Assembly: GCA_002898295.1 (NCBI GenBank)
Contig: BEHX01000008.1
Span: 1-64,000 of the forward strand
Source of the DNA: a bacterium HR21
GTDB lineage: Bacteria > Bacteroidota > Ignavibacteria > Kapaibacteriales > HRBIN21
Direction: 5' to 3'
Length of the DNA stretch: 64,000 bases
Shown here: positions 24,783-33,709 of the stretch, piece after piece
Layout of the letters: each line of letters opens with the position of its first letter
Numbering within the stretch: the first letter of the stretch is position 1
Program-made: the position numbers and the translations under genes
The notes under the pieces: model-generated
The model's database searches: none
Told to the model about the DNA's origin: nothing
The model's input: only the letters and a program-made list of their open reading frames with translations

Positions 24783-25538
24783 TCAGGCAAAGCTCCGGTA
24801 GGCGTGCTGGGTGCCCGCACGCAGACCGCGAAGCAGGAAGACGAACCCGACGGTGCTCATCCCCACCGCCATGACCGCGGAAATTCCCAGCACAGTCCCC
24901 AGGCTGTGGAAAGAGAGCGCTGCAAGCGGTATTCCGAAAATTCCCAGCAGGCCAATCACCAACAGTATTGGAGAGAGAATACCACTGATGACAAGCCCGC
25001 TCCCGATAGCATATCCCCACAGAGCCGTCAAGAGTTCCCAGGAAGTCCCCTGCTGCGTTGCTCCAATGATCGTCATAAGCCACGCTCCAGCGCTGAGCAG
25101 TCCCCAGATAATCCCAATCCGCGAACCGAGCCGGAGTTTCCCCCTTTCGAATCTCCCTTGGTGAACGGCGAGACTATAGACAAGTGCCATTGCTATCCCA
25201 ATCCCGGCAAACAGCATCCCCCAGGTTACGAGCGGATCTTTTACCCACACGCGGAGAAGCCCAACCAGCATCCCTATACCCAGCCACACCAGCACTGTCA
25301 CGAAAAGCCTGAGATGGAGGAAGGTTGCAACAGCGAACGGCACCAGCAATGTCTCCGCCCACCACCCGCGCCCAAACACGAGCTCAGAACCCAGATTGAG
25401 GAGCCAGTAAAGCCCAAAGCTCAGCAGATACGGCGCCAATTCTTGTAGTTCCTGCCGTCCCTTTGCCAGGAGCAAATGGAGAACGTCAAGGGTTTCGAGC
25501 ACCTCTCGAAGCTGCTCTTGGCTGACTTCCCGCTGCAT
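24783..25538 (-). CDS. Multi-pass membrane protein of unknown function, paired with a winged-helix regulator
   Basis: 251 aa from the ATG at 25538 ([26 protein letters not shown]); the frame extends 27 codons further but overlaps the gap after the regulator. An amphipathic start is followed by about seven hydrophobic helices with Gly/Ile/Leu content (for example [16 protein letters not shown] and [21 protein letters not shown]). There is no transport or enzyme motif. It lies 28 bp after a winged-helix repressor gene, an arrangement often seen where the repressor controls a membrane protein. Function unknown; a role in envelope stress or permeability is only a guess. Confidence 0.7.
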   Translation of the reverse strand: MQREVSQEQLREVLETLDVLHLLLAKGRQELQELAPYLLSFGLYWLLNLGSELVFGRGWWAETLLVPFAVATFLHLRLFVTVLVWLGIGMLVGLLRVWVKDPLVTWGMLFAGIGIAMALVYSLAVHQGRFERGKLRLGSRIGIIWGLLSAGAWLMTIIGATQQGTSWELLTALWGYAIGSGLVISGILSPILLVIGLLGIFGIPLAALSFHSLGTVLGISAVMAVGMSTVGFVFLLRGLRAGTQHAYRSFA

Positions 25539-25566
25539 GATGAATGAGCTGCTGAAAGTTGGACAT

Positions 25567-25863
25567 TTACTCCAGAAACGAGCCGAGCAATGTCCGCAGA
25601 GAGCGAATGTAGGCAGCAAACCGCTGCTCCCCTTCCGGAGTCAGCCGGTACGTGGTCCGGGGACGCCGCCTGAGAAACGTCTTCTGCACCTCGATGCCCC
25701 CTCCTTCCTCCAGCGCCCGAAGGTGCTGCGCGAGGTTTCCATCTGTTACCCCGAGCAGACGTTTGAGGCTCTGGAAGTCCAATTCACCGTGCTGCACCAA
25801 GAGCACCAGAATCCCGAGCCGCACTCTCTCGTGGAGCAAGGGATCAAGATCCCCGACCACCAT
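25567..25863 (-). CDS. Winged-helix transcriptional regulator
   Basis: 98 aa, one domain. MVVGDLDPLLHERVRLGILVLLVQ is the first helix pair, DFQSLKRLLGVTDGNLAQHLRALEEGG the recognition helix-turn-helix, and VQKTFLRRRPRTTYRLTPEGEQRFAAYI the wing and third helix. This is the short PF13601-type winged helix related to MarR/PadR proteins. No ligand domain is present. It overlaps the end of the beta-barrel gene by 20 bp and is followed by the membrane protein gene, so it probably regulates its own operon. Effector unknown. Confidence 0.85.
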   Translation of the reverse strand: MVVGDLDPLLHERVRLGILVLLVQHGELDFQSLKRLLGVTDGNLAQHLRALEEGGGIEVQKTFLRRRPRTTYRLTPEGEQRFAAYIRSLRTLLGSFLE

Positions 25864-26557
25864 GCTGCCCGTCCCTTGCGTAGATTCTCTCCCACGGAGT
25901 ACCCCCGCCCAGGGTAAAGCGCACCGATATCCCTTGTAGCTTCAGTTGCGGGGCATCCGCAAGGGCTTGATCCTCAAGCGCTAAACCACCCCAGCCCAAT
26001 GGCTGCAGATACCCAACCCGAACCCCAAGGAACCAGCCATGACCGAGCCATGCATCAATTCCGAGACTTACCTGCGCAAGCCAGCCTCCCGTTGTCAACG
26101 TCGTGCTTCCTGTCGGCTCTTGCAGGAGACTCCCAAAGGAGAGCTCCCGCGGTTGCCAGAGCCGGATTACAAGACCTCCCCCACCAATAGCCCCGAGAAG
26201 GAGCACCCGTGCATGCTTCCATACCGGGACTCCGTACCCAACAGTAGCCATGCCCCAGCTGCCACCGAACCGCACGTGCCCCCGACTCCCCATCGCTGTT
26301 TGCTCCAGAAGCCAATAGCCTTCGCCGCCCACCAGGACACGCCCAATCCAGCCAGCTCCACCACCGCCGATGCTCCACATCTGCGGGCGCAGCTCACCAT
26401 ACCCTGCCTCACGCAGCTGCTGCCGAAAGCGTTCCCCAACCACTTGCTGCACCCCAATAGCACAATACCCCATCCCCCCGTGTCCACTCTGCGCCACCAA
26501 CTCTCCAATGCCCGCAAGAGAGAAACTCAGCAGTAGCGTTACCACGCTCCTCCGCAT
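25844..26557 (-). CDS. Putative outer-membrane beta-barrel protein
   Basis: 237 aa from the ATG at 26557 (MRRSVVTLLLSFSLAGIGELVAQ), a signal peptide ending at Ala-Gln. The mature part is Gly-rich with alternating hydrophobic residues and aromatic girdles (WIGRVLVGGEGYWLLEQ, VRFGGSWGMATVGYGV, WFLGVRVGYLQPLGWGG), as in small porins of Bacteroidota. The last strand ends in a hydrophobic-rich segment before a charged tail. No homologous family could be named. It is the first gene of a unit with the winged-helix regulator, which it overlaps by 20 bp, and the multi-pass protein. Confidence 0.7.
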   Translation of the reverse strand: MRRSVVTLLLSFSLAGIGELVAQSGHGGMGYCAIGVQQVVGERFRQQLREAGYGELRPQMWSIGGGGAGWIGRVLVGGEGYWLLEQTAMGSRGHVRFGGSWGMATVGYGVPVWKHARVLLLGAIGGGGLVIRLWQPRELSFGSLLQEPTGSTTLTTGGWLAQVSLGIDAWLGHGWFLGVRVGYLQPLGWGGLALEDQALADAPQLKLQGISVRFTLGGGTPWERIYARDGQHGGRGS

Positions 26558-26606
26558 CGCCTCGCCTCGCCTCATAATGTGGGACATGCATCACCGACAC
26601 CGACGA

Positions 26607-26614
26607 CAAACTTA
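26607..26614 (-). promoter_or_regulatory. TAnnTTTG promoter -7 box for the barrel-regulator-membrane cluster
   Basis: The minus strand reads TAAGTTTG, an exact consensus match, 49 nt before the barrel ATG at 26557. A second TTTG-bearing box (TACTTTG, about 26623-26629) is 9 nt upstream. Either would drive the three-gene unit. Confidence 0.55.
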
Positions 26615-26682
26615 CTGCAGAGCAAAGTACTTTTCACCACAAAGTCTCTTGCGCTCCTCCTTCGTTTGGGGGAAGTGCGATT

Positions 26683-28071
26683 TCAGACCAGCTGCGGTTG
26701 CGACCGAACCCCCAGCAGAGAGTGCAGCTTAGAGATAGAGCCGGCACCCAGTGTCAGCAGCATATCGCCGGGCTGGAGGAGGGAAGACACCACCGAGGCT
26801 GCCTCTTCCAGGGTCGGGGCATAGTACACGGCACGATGCCCACTGCGCCGAGCAGCCTGGGCAATCAGCTCGCCGGTGACCCCAGGGATCGGCTCCTCCC
26901 GAGCAGGATAGACATCGGTGACGACGAGGATATCGGCTTCCTCGAAAGCTTTCCCGAATTCCGGGGCGAAGTCACGGGTACGCGTGTACGTGTGGGGTTG
27001 GAAAACACAGACCAGGCGGCGGTCCCATCCCTGGCGGGCTGCCTGCAGCGTTGCCCGGACCTCCGTAGGATGGTGAGCATAGTCATCCACGAAGAGCACC
27101 CCCGCATGCTCACCGATAATCTCGAAGCGGCGGTAGACGCCGGTGAATTCCTCGAGGGCTTCCCGGACAGTCTCAAACGGGATGCCGAGCTCGCGCCCGA
27201 CCACAACAGCTGCCAGAGCATTGCGGACGTTATGGACACCGGGGACTCGGAGGGCAATCTCGCCGAGGAATTCCCCGTCGGCAAAGACCTCAAAGCGCGC
27301 AGAGCGCTCCGCAAGTCGGACCCGGCGCGCACGGACATCGCTCTGCGGAGAAAGCCCATAGGTTCGAACCTTGCGGCTCAGACGTGGCAAGAGCTCTTTG
27401 ACCCCGTCATCATCGACGCAGACAACCACCAGACCATAGAAAGGGACGCTGTTGGCAAAGCGCGTGAACGCCTCCAGAATATCCTGCCGATCTGCGTAAA
27501 CGTCCAGATGCTCCTCTTCAATGTTGGTGACCACGGCAATGGTCGGCAGCAACGAGAGGAAGGAACGGTCGTACTCATCGGCTTCGACCACAATCCATTC
27601 GCCGCGTCCCAGGCGGGCGTTGCTCCCACCCAACCCACGCAACCGCCCCCCGACGATGACTGTCGGGTCCAATCCACCCCGAATGAGCACCAGCCCGCAT
27701 AGTGAAGTCGTCGTCGTCTTCCCATGAGTCCCGGCAATTGCCAGGCAGTATTTCAGGCGTGCAACCTCTGCCAGCATTTCTGCCCGCCGCAGGAGCGGAA
27801 TACCGCGCTCACTGGCTGCCTGTGTCTCAGGATTTGTCCGAGGGTCCACTGCACTGGAGTAGACAACAACGTCGGCGCCTTCGATGTGTGCAGCGTCATG
27901 TCCGTAGTAGATGACCGCCCCTTTGCGCTTCAAGGACTCCGTGTTGTCCGACTCCAGGAGATCAGAGCCACTGATGCGGAACCCTTGCTGGAGGAGGATT
28001 TCCGCCAACCCACTCATTCCAATTCCCCCAATACCAACGAAGTGAATGTGGCGCACTGCGGAGAAAAACAT
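26683..28071 (-). CDS. murC: UDP-N-acetylmuramate--L-alanine ligase
   Basis: 462 aa, normal for MurC. The N-terminal Rossmann motif is HFVGIGGIGMSGLAEILL, the ATP-binding P-loop AIAGTHGKTTTTSL (about 112-123), and the central domain has VVEADEYDRSFLSLLP and VTNIEEEHLDVY. The C-terminal ligase domain contains FVDDYAHHPTEVRATLQA and VFQPHTYTRT. It adds the first amino acid to UDP-MurNAc in the cytoplasm. No other mur genes are nearby. The ATG lies 24 nt after a perfect TAnnTTTG box, and the gene diverges from the T9SS protein gene. Confidence 0.96.
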   Translation of the reverse strand: MFFSAVRHIHFVGIGGIGMSGLAEILLQQGFRISGSDLLESDNTESLKRKGAVIYYGHDAAHIEGADVVVYSSAVDPRTNPETQAASERGIPLLRRAEMLAEVARLKYCLAIAGTHGKTTTTSLCGLVLIRGGLDPTVIVGGRLRGLGGSNARLGRGEWIVVEADEYDRSFLSLLPTIAVVTNIEEEHLDVYADRQDILEAFTRFANSVPFYGLVVVCVDDDGVKELLPRLSRKVRTYGLSPQSDVRARRVRLAERSARFEVFADGEFLGEIALRVPGVHNVRNALAAVVVGRELGIPFETVREALEEFTGVYRRFEIIGEHAGVLFVDDYAHHPTEVRATLQAARQGWDRRLVCVFQPHTYTRTRDFAPEFGKAFEEADILVVTDVYPAREEPIPGVTGELIAQAARRSGHRAVYYAPTLEEAASVVSSLLQPGDMLLTLGAGSISKLHSLLGVRSQPQLV

Positions 28072-28095
28072 TGCATCCTCATGCTCTGTGCCTTA

Positions 28096-28103
28096 CAAAA
28101 ATA
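28096..28103 (-). promoter_or_regulatory. TAnnTTTG promoter -7 box for murC
   Basis: The minus strand reads TATTTTTG, an exact consensus match and the same octamer as at 5559 and 44846, 24 nt before the murC ATG. It faces the plus-strand box at 28170, 66 bp away. Confidence 0.6.
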
Positions 28104-28169
28104 CACTGCCCTCGGTGCCGGTTCGCCAGCGGAGGTCTGCTCCCAGCTGCCGGAATAGCGCAGGGGGCG

Positions 28170-28177
28170 TATATTTG
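28170..28177 (+). promoter_or_regulatory. TAnnTTTG promoter -7 box for the T9SS-exported protein
   Basis: TATATTTG matches the consensus exactly. It is 36 nt before the chosen ATG at 28214 and 9 nt before an in-frame ATG at 28187 (MYILSGGLLMRWG), which would be nearly leaderless if used. Confidence 0.6.
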
Positions 28178-28213
28178 CGTCGATCCATGTACATTCTCTC
28201 TGGGGGTCTTCTA

Positions 28214-31200
28214 ATGCGCTGGGGTTCTGTAGTGATAGGGTTCCTTGCTGCTCTTACCGTCCAGGGGCAGAGCGCCAAAGTACCTCCGGCGGAGTGGATT
28301 CTGAACAACTCTGCGCAGGGGCGGGAATTCTGGATTGCCATCCCGCCCAATGAGGTAGATGGCTATCCAGGGCAGCTATTGGAAATTTACGTGACCTCTA
28401 GCTACAACACAGAAGTCACACTCTACAGTGCGCTGGACGGACGCGTTATTCGGAAGCCTGTTCGGGCAATGGATATTACGACCTTTTCCCTCCTCAATGG
28501 GGAGCTGTTCTGGTCGGACGAGATTCGGGAAAGCGAGACTGTCACGCAGAAAGGCATTCGTCTCAGCGCGCCACAGCCTATCTCGGTCTATGTGCTCAAC
28601 GGCAAGCAGTACACCTCAGACGGCTACTTAGCATTGCCGGTCAACGTTTGGGGTACGGAGTACATGCACCTGTCGTACTATGACTACGAGGACTTCGGGC
28701 AACAGCGCGGGAACGGCTTTGTCATCGTCGCTGCCGAGGACCAGACGCTGGTCACTATCCAGCTCTATGGTCGAGGCTATGGACGGACTGTCGGTGGACG
28801 CCGCATCGGGGACCGCATCACCGTGCTCCTCAACCGAGGACAGACCTACATGGTCCGGGGCGACGGGGCCCCACCGGCAGGACAGAACGATTTCAGCGGC
28901 ACCCGCATCAGCAGTAACAAGCCCATCGGGCTGATTTCCTTCCACATGCGCACGATGATCCCCATGATGCCGCAGGTCGGTCCCATCAGCCGGGATTTCC
29001 TCGTCGAAATGCTCCCGCCTATCTCGGCATGGGGCAAGCGGTACGTCACCATTGAGTACCAGCGCAAAGCTCGCAAGGGGGATTTCTTCCGCGTTCTCGC
29101 CGCGCAGCCGAACACCCGCTTCACGGTGCGCTGGTATCGCAATGGAGAGTTGCGCGGTAGCATGTCCGGAATGCTCCAGTATGCAGGCGACTTCTGGGAG
29201 TACAACAAGAGCACCGTGCCTGATGATTCCTCCATCTACGGGCAATCCATCTGGGAGGCAGACAAACCCGTACTGCTCATGCAGTATTCCTACTCTGCCT
29301 TCTGGGACAACGACCCGAACTTCGACCCCTTCATGATTGTTGTCACCCCGGTGGAGCAATACATCCGCTCGACCGTCTTCCAAACCCCTGCGAACAAAGC
29401 CTTTGCAACGAATTACTTCAACCTCATCGCCATTGGGGACACAGCTGACCCAACGCAGGCAAAGCTCAAAAGCATCACTGTCGATGGGCGCCATGTCTAC
29501 CGAACCAACCCAGAGTTCCTCGGGCAACGGATTCCGGGCACTAACCTCTACTGGGTTGTCCTCCGCATGCAGCCGGGTCCCCATCGCATCATCGGAGAGA
29601 CTCCCTTCGGGGGCTACATCTACGGCTTCAGCCAGTACGATAGCTACGGCTGGCCGGCAGCGATGGCAATCAATAAAATCGATGAGCTCGACACGCTCCC
29701 ACCGGAACTCCACAAGCAAGTCAGCTGCGGCGATTGGGAAATTCTCGCCACGGAAATCCGCAATGGAAAGGAAGGCGATAACCCTCGCCAGATCGACCAA
29801 GGCATTGCCCAGATTGAGCTCCTGGAAGGGAGCTACAACTACCGTCTGCGCCTCGTGACGGCAGAAGAGCTGAAGCCCTATCCGAAGGTGGAGCGCTTCG
29901 TCTTCCGCGTCGAGGTCATTGACAAGCGCTACTCTGCCTTTGCTCGTATTGGGGTGCTCGACCGTGCCGGCAATCTCGCCATTGATTCGGTCTGGTACAT
30001 TGCCGACAGCCTCATCACCCAGCCTGAGGAGCCCATCGATGCCGGCGCTGTACGTCTGGGGCAGACGCAGGTGGTCTCTGTCAGCATTATCAACGCTCGG
30101 GATAGCGTGACCGTACTCAAAGAGGCACGCCTACTCAAGGGAAGTGCCTTCCAGATTGTCGCCGGTGCTATCCCGCCAGAACGTCGGCTTGCCGGTGGGG
30201 AATCCCACCAGTTCCAGATTCAGTACCGTCCAACGCAGGAACATCCGCCCGGCGTGTACGACTGGGATACCCTCCTGGTCCGGACCGAGTGTGCGGAGTT
30301 CCGCTGGGCACTCCGTGGACGGGGCGTGCAGCCCCATATCTGGGTTGAAGACTGGGATGCCGGCACCATTCCCGTCAACACCACCGTGTGTGCCGGAGCC
30401 GGGCTCCTCATCCGCAATCCCGGCACGGACACGCTCCACATCAGCGACATTCAGAACGTGCAGCCACCCTTTACGCTGAACACTGTAGACCCACCACTGC
30501 CGATCACCATCCCTCCGGGACAGGAAATTCGGCTCCGCTTGCCATGCTACCAACCCACCGCCATTGGGACTCATACGGCGGATGTCCTCTTCGTATGCAA
30601 TGCGCCGCCGGGGGACAAAAACATCTCGCACTGGCGTGGACGCGCTGTGCAAGCAGGTCCATACATCACCTCGTACGACTGGGGTGAGCGGCGCGTGGGA
30701 ACTGTGCAGGAAGCCACGCTCTTCGTGCGCAACTCGGGTTCTAGCCCAGCCTACCTGACCGATGTCCGGCTCCGTGGGCTTGCGCCGGCAGGAACGTTCA
30801 CGCTCCTTGCCATCGAGCCCCAGCCCTCGCCGGGGAATCCCGTGGAAGTGCTCCCGAACGAGCAATCGGAGGTGCGCATCCGGGTCCGCTACACCCCACA
30901 GGCTGAAGGGCTTCACCTGGACAGCGTGGACGCCTTCTTCACGAATGCCGAGCCCGTCACAGGCTTCGTGCGCGGGATTGGGATCCTGCCCAAGCTCGAA
31001 GCACAAGGACACACGTTCGAGTGCATCCTGCTGGGGGAATCTGCCGAAGAGCCGACCGCTCTGCTGCTCCGGAATCCCAGCACGACGGCAGAGCTGACCA
31101 TCAGCGCCATCCGCTGGGCAGCCGGTAGTGATCCCGATTTCGCGTGGACGCAGCCTCTGCCTGCTTTTCCCTACCGCCTGGCGCGCAACGGCGGCGAACT

Positions 31201-32377
31201 CCGGTTGGGAATCCGCTTTACCCCTCAAGCGGTTGGAACCCGACGTGCAGTTGTAGAAATCCACGCCGATGCTGCTCCAGCACCGGATTCGCTGACGGTT
31301 ACCCGCGTGGAAATTCTCGGCAGTGGCTGCATCAACACTATCGCCGCAGAGGGGCTGGACTTCGGGCGAGTCTTAACATGCGATGAGCCCGAGGGAACGT
31401 TCCCCGTCATCAACCCGAACCCTGCTGGAGATATCCTCATCGACGGGCTCGACCTGGTTGCAGGTGATATCACAGCCTTCGAGCTGCTGGAGCCCACCGT
31501 CTTCCCCGTGCGCATTCCCGCCGGGGACACGCTCTGGGTGCGCGTTCGCTTCCGCCCAACAGCTCCACGCCCATACCAGGCAACGGTTGCCATCCGCAAC
31601 ACGATTGACCCGAACCTCACCGTGATCCTCCGCGGCGAGGGGTACCGGGTAGCAACAGCCTATGCCTTGACTCCGGCTCAGATTGTCACCGCACCCGGCG
31701 ACCAGCTCGGTCTTGCCCTCGTCGGGCAGAGTGGCAGCTGGGCTGCCGCGGCAGTGCGCTCCTTCGTCGCAGAGGTCCGCTACAACAGCACGCTCCTGCA
31801 GTACATTCCGGGAAGTCTCGAACGCGGCACCGTTCTCGACGCTACGTGGCAGCTCCAAGCGCAGGAAATTCCGGAAACCGGGAACATGGCGCGGCTGGTG
31901 CTCTCTGCTGCCGGACAGACCCCTATTGCCGGCGATGGCGAGCTCCTTCGGTTCCGCTTCCAAACCTACCTGGGCGAGGCTCTCCGCATTGAGCCGCAGC
32001 TGCAGTTGCGGCTCCCTGAGCGGGAAGCCTGCGTTGAGGTCACGACTCGTCCGAACCGGATTGAGCTCGCTGGCTGCTTCGTCAACGGGCGGCTCATCCG
32101 CCTCTCTCCTGAGGGCTACATGCTGCGTCCGATCCAACCGAATCCGGTTTCCGATGGGGTGCTCTCGGTCGAGTACAGCCTCGGCTTCGAAGCGCCAACC
32201 CGGCTGGAAGTCCTCAATAGCATGGGCGAATGTGTCTTGACGCTCGTAGAAGGGATTCTCCCTGCCGGAGGCTACCGGCAGGAGGTCGATATCCGTACCC
32301 TGCCAGCGGGTGCTTACTGGATCCGGCTCCTCTCCGGTCCCTTTGCAGCCGTTGAGCGCTTCGTTATCACCCGGTAA
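28214..32377 (+). CDS. Giant surface protein: IgGFc-binding-like domain, choice-of-anchor D repeats, T9SS sorting tail
   Basis: 1387 aa from the ATG at 28214 (MRWGSVVIGFLAALTVQGQ, a signal peptide); an ATG 27 nt earlier is an alternative. The N-terminal third (GREFWIAIPPNE..., about 35-480) resembles the IgGFc-binding domain found in secreted Bacteroidota proteins. Four or more choice-of-anchor D / HYDIN-type repeats follow (about 590-1120), each with a G(A/V)V-like strand, an IxNPG turn and a TLxxRVRFxP ending. A cohesin-like beta sandwich (about 1145-1260, LVGQSGSWAAAAVRSFVAEVRYN) precedes a classical type A T9SS sorting domain: YMLRPIQPNPVSDGVLSVEY, then a LPAGAYWIRLLSG strand and a basic end. 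It should be exported by type IX secretion and anchored to the surface or released. Confidence 0.88.
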   Translation: MRWGSVVIGFLAALTVQGQSAKVPPAEWILNNSAQGREFWIAIPPNEVDGYPGQLLEIYVTSSYNTEVTLYSALDGRVIRKPVRAMDITTFSLLNGELFWSDEIRESETVTQKGIRLSAPQPISVYVLNGKQYTSDGYLALPVNVWGTEYMHLSYYDYEDFGQQRGNGFVIVAAEDQTLVTIQLYGRGYGRTVGGRRIGDRITVLLNRGQTYMVRGDGAPPAGQNDFSGTRISSNKPIGLISFHMRTMIPMMPQVGPISRDFLVEMLPPISAWGKRYVTIEYQRKARKGDFFRVLAAQPNTRFTVRWYRNGELRGSMSGMLQYAGDFWEYNKSTVPDDSSIYGQSIWEADKPVLLMQYSYSAFWDNDPNFDPFMIVVTPVEQYIRSTVFQTPANKAFATNYFNLIAIGDTADPTQAKLKSITVDGRHVYRTNPEFLGQRIPGTNLYWVVLRMQPGPHRIIGETPFGGYIYGFSQYDSYGWPAAMAINKIDELDTLPPELHKQVSCGDWEILATEIRNGKEGDNPRQIDQGIAQIELLEGSYNYRLRLVTAEELKPYPKVERFVFRVEVIDKRYSAFARIGVLDRAGNLAIDSVWYIADSLITQPEEPIDAGAVRLGQTQVVSVSIINARDSVTVLKEARLLKGSAFQIVAGAIPPERRLAGGESHQFQIQYRPTQEHPPGVYDWDTLLVRTECAEFRWALRGRGVQPHIWVEDWDAGTIPVNTTVCAGAGLLIRNPGTDTLHISDIQNVQPPFTLNTVDPPLPITIPPGQEIRLRLPCYQPTAIGTHTADVLFVCNAPPGDKNISHWRGRAVQAGPYITSYDWGERRVGTVQEATLFVRNSGSSPAYLTDVRLRGLAPAGTFTLLAIEPQPSPGNPVEVLPNEQSEVRIRVRYTPQAEGLHLDSVDAFFTNAEPVTGFVRGIGILPKLEAQGHTFECILLGESAEEPTALLLRNPSTTAELTISAIRWAAGSDPDFAWTQPLPAFPYRLARNGGELRLGIRFTPQAVGTRRAVVEIHADAAPAPDSLTVTRVEILGSGCINTIAAEGLDFGRVLTCDEPEGTFPVINPNPAGDILIDGLDLVAGDITAFELLEPTVFPVRIPAGDTLWVRVRFRPTAPRPYQATVAIRNTIDPNLTVILRGEGYRVATAYALTPAQIVTAPGDQLGLALVGQSGSWAAAAVRSFVAEVRYNSTLLQYIPGSLERGTVLDATWQLQAQEIPETGNMARLVLSAAGQTPIAGDGELLRFRFQTYLGEALRIEPQLQLRLPEREACVEVTTRPNRIELAGCFVNGRLIRLSPEGYMLRPIQPNPVSDGVLSVEYSLGFEAPTRLEVLNSMGECVLTLVEGILPAGGYRQEVDIRTLPAGAYWIRLLSGPFAAVERFVITR

Positions 32378-32403
32378 AGCCAGAGGAAAGACCGGGCAAA
32401 AAG

Positions 32404-32431
32404 GAACGGGCGGCTCTGATGCCGCCCGTTC
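32404..32431 (-). terminator. Intrinsic terminator for the tRNA-Ser/tRNA-Lys transcript
   Basis: An 11-bp perfect stem (GAACGGGCGGC / GCCGCCCGTTC) encloses a 6-nt loop. On the minus strand it is followed by CCTTTTTG (plus-strand AAAAAGG at 32395-32402), a good U-tract. It lies just beyond the tRNA-Lys 3' end and could also stop the convergent T9SS gene. Confidence 0.85.
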
Positions 32432-32440
32432 TCGCGCCTG

Positions 32441-32512
32441 TGACCCCGGCTGGGATCGAACCAGCGACCCACGGCTTAAAAGGCCGTTGCTCTACCACTG
32501 AGCTACGGGGTC
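32441..32512 (-). tRNA. tRNA-Lys (anticodon UUU)
   Basis: On the minus strand GACCCCG pairs with CGGGGTC, discriminator A. D arm GCTCAGTGGTAGAGC, anticodon arm ACGGC-CTTTTAA-GCCGT (anticodon TTT), 5-nt variable loop GGGTC and T arm GCTGGTTCGATCCCAGC are all in place, giving 72 nt. CCA is not encoded. Six bp separate it from tRNA-Ser, so the two are co-transcribed. Confidence 0.95.
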
Positions 32513-32517
32513 GCGTG

Positions 32518-32607
32518 CGGAAAGGGTGGGATTCGAACCCACGGTGCCCCTTGTGGGAGCACACTCGCTCTCCAGGCGAGCCCGTTCGACCACTCCGGCA
32601 CCTTTCC
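32518..32607 (-). tRNA. tRNA-Ser (anticodon GGA)
   Basis: On the minus strand GGAAAGG pairs with CCTTTCC, discriminator G. The anticodon arm CTCGC-CTGGAGA-GCGAG gives GGA; the long variable arm and T arm GTGGGTTCGAATCCCAC mark a class II serine tRNA of 90 nt. It is the second serine isoacceptor in this window. Plus-strand open frames that run through it are not real coding sequence. Confidence 0.94.
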
Positions 32608-32645
32608 GTCCGGGGTGCGAAATTACTGAAAACCGCACGCCTTGC

Positions 32646-33707
32646 ATGCTGTCCTACGCCGAGTACAGGCTGTTCGTCTCTTGCATCGCAACAGGCGCAG
32701 AGCCCTGGATGGCAGCCCTCTGGCGCTGGATCTTACTCGGGGTAGGTGCTCTCGGGCTCCTGCTTGGCGGAGCCATACTGTATCTCGGGCAGCAGCTGGA
32801 GGAACCCGCCCAGTGTTGGATACCTCCGGGGAGTCGTGCACGGGCAGCTTTCGAACAGGTCGCCCGATGCTGCCGCCTGCGATTCCCAGAGCTCTTCGTG
32901 ATGTTCGCAATGGCATACGCCCAGCTGAGCCAGAAGCCAGTCCTGGCAGGAACACACCGCTTCGATTCCACGATGTGCTACTGGGAGCTGCTCCAGGCAC
33001 TCTTCTCCGGGCAGCGGCTCGCTCGGGTTCGAGTCACTATCCCCGAAGGACTTACCCTGCGACAGATTGCCTCACTCCTGCAGCGAGACGCAGGGGTAGA
33101 CTCCGCCCGCTTCCTCGCTTTCGCCTTCTCCGACAGTTTTGCCTCCCGCTGGGGCATTCCCATTGCCTCGCTTGAGGGCTACCTGATGCCGAATACCTAC
33201 GAACTGTTCTGGAACCACCCGGCAGAGGACGTTCTCGAACGCCTCCTGCGGGCGCAGAACCGGCTCTGGGAGGAGCGCTTTGCCGAGCGTGCTCGTCAGC
33301 GTGGACTTTCGCGGCATGAGGTCTTGACACTCGCCTCCATCATCGAAGCCGAATCCCCCCATCCCGACGAGCGCCGCCGCATCAGTGGCGTCTTCTGGAA
33401 TCGGCTCCGGCACGGTATGCCGCTCCAGGCAGATCCGACAACCGCCTACGCGCTGGGCAAACCCGGCAAGCCGCTCTCCCGCGCAGAGCTCCAGACTGCC
33501 CATCCGTATAACACGTACACCACCCCTGGACTCCCTCCTGGACCCATCAACAACCCTGGACCCGACGCCATTGAAGCAGCGCTCGAGCCAGAAGACCACG
33601 ACTTCCTCTACTTCGTCCTGCGCCGCGACGGCTCCCAACGCCACATCTTCTCCCGCACCTATCGGGAACACCGCCGCGCCATCGCGGCACAACGGGCGCT
33701 TCTATAA
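32646..33707 (+). CDS. mltG: Endolytic murein transglycosylase MltG
   Basis: 353 aa from the ATG at 32646; the open frame starts at 32526 inside tRNA-Ser and cannot be real, while an ATG at 32709 (MAALWRWILLG) is an alternative. One N-terminal membrane helix (about 27-50) is followed by a LysM-like region with RVTIPEGLTLRQIASLL. The YceG domain comes next: LEGYLMPNTYELFW, LTLASIIEAESPHPDERRRISGVFWNRL (catalytic Glu), MPLQADPTTAYALG, HPYNTYTTPGLPPGPINNPG and a YFVLRRDGSQRHIFSRTYREH end. It cuts growing glycan strands at the inner membrane to set their length. Its 3' end is 2 bp from the convergent exporter gene. Confidence 0.93.
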   Translation: MLSYAEYRLFVSCIATGAEPWMAALWRWILLGVGALGLLLGGAILYLGQQLEEPAQCWIPPGSRARAAFEQVARCCRLRFPELFVMFAMAYAQLSQKPVLAGTHRFDSTMCYWELLQALFSGQRLARVRVTIPEGLTLRQIASLLQRDAGVDSARFLAFAFSDSFASRWGIPIASLEGYLMPNTYELFWNHPAEDVLERLLRAQNRLWEERFAERARQRGLSRHEVLTLASIIEAESPHPDERRRISGVFWNRLRHGMPLQADPTTAYALGKPGKPLSRAELQTAHPYNTYTTPGLPPGPINNPGPDAIEAALEPEDHDFLYFVLRRDGSQRHIFSRTYREHRRAIAAQRALL

Positions 33708-33709
33708 GC

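Noticed and set aside
24727-25083. 119-codon N-terminal extension of the aldolase
   Set aside because: Composition unlike the aldolase and overlapping the promoter box at 24753-24760 and the membrane gene on the same strand.
32526-32645. N-terminal extension of MltG
   Set aside because: It lies inside tRNA-Ser(GGA) and has no signal or domain.
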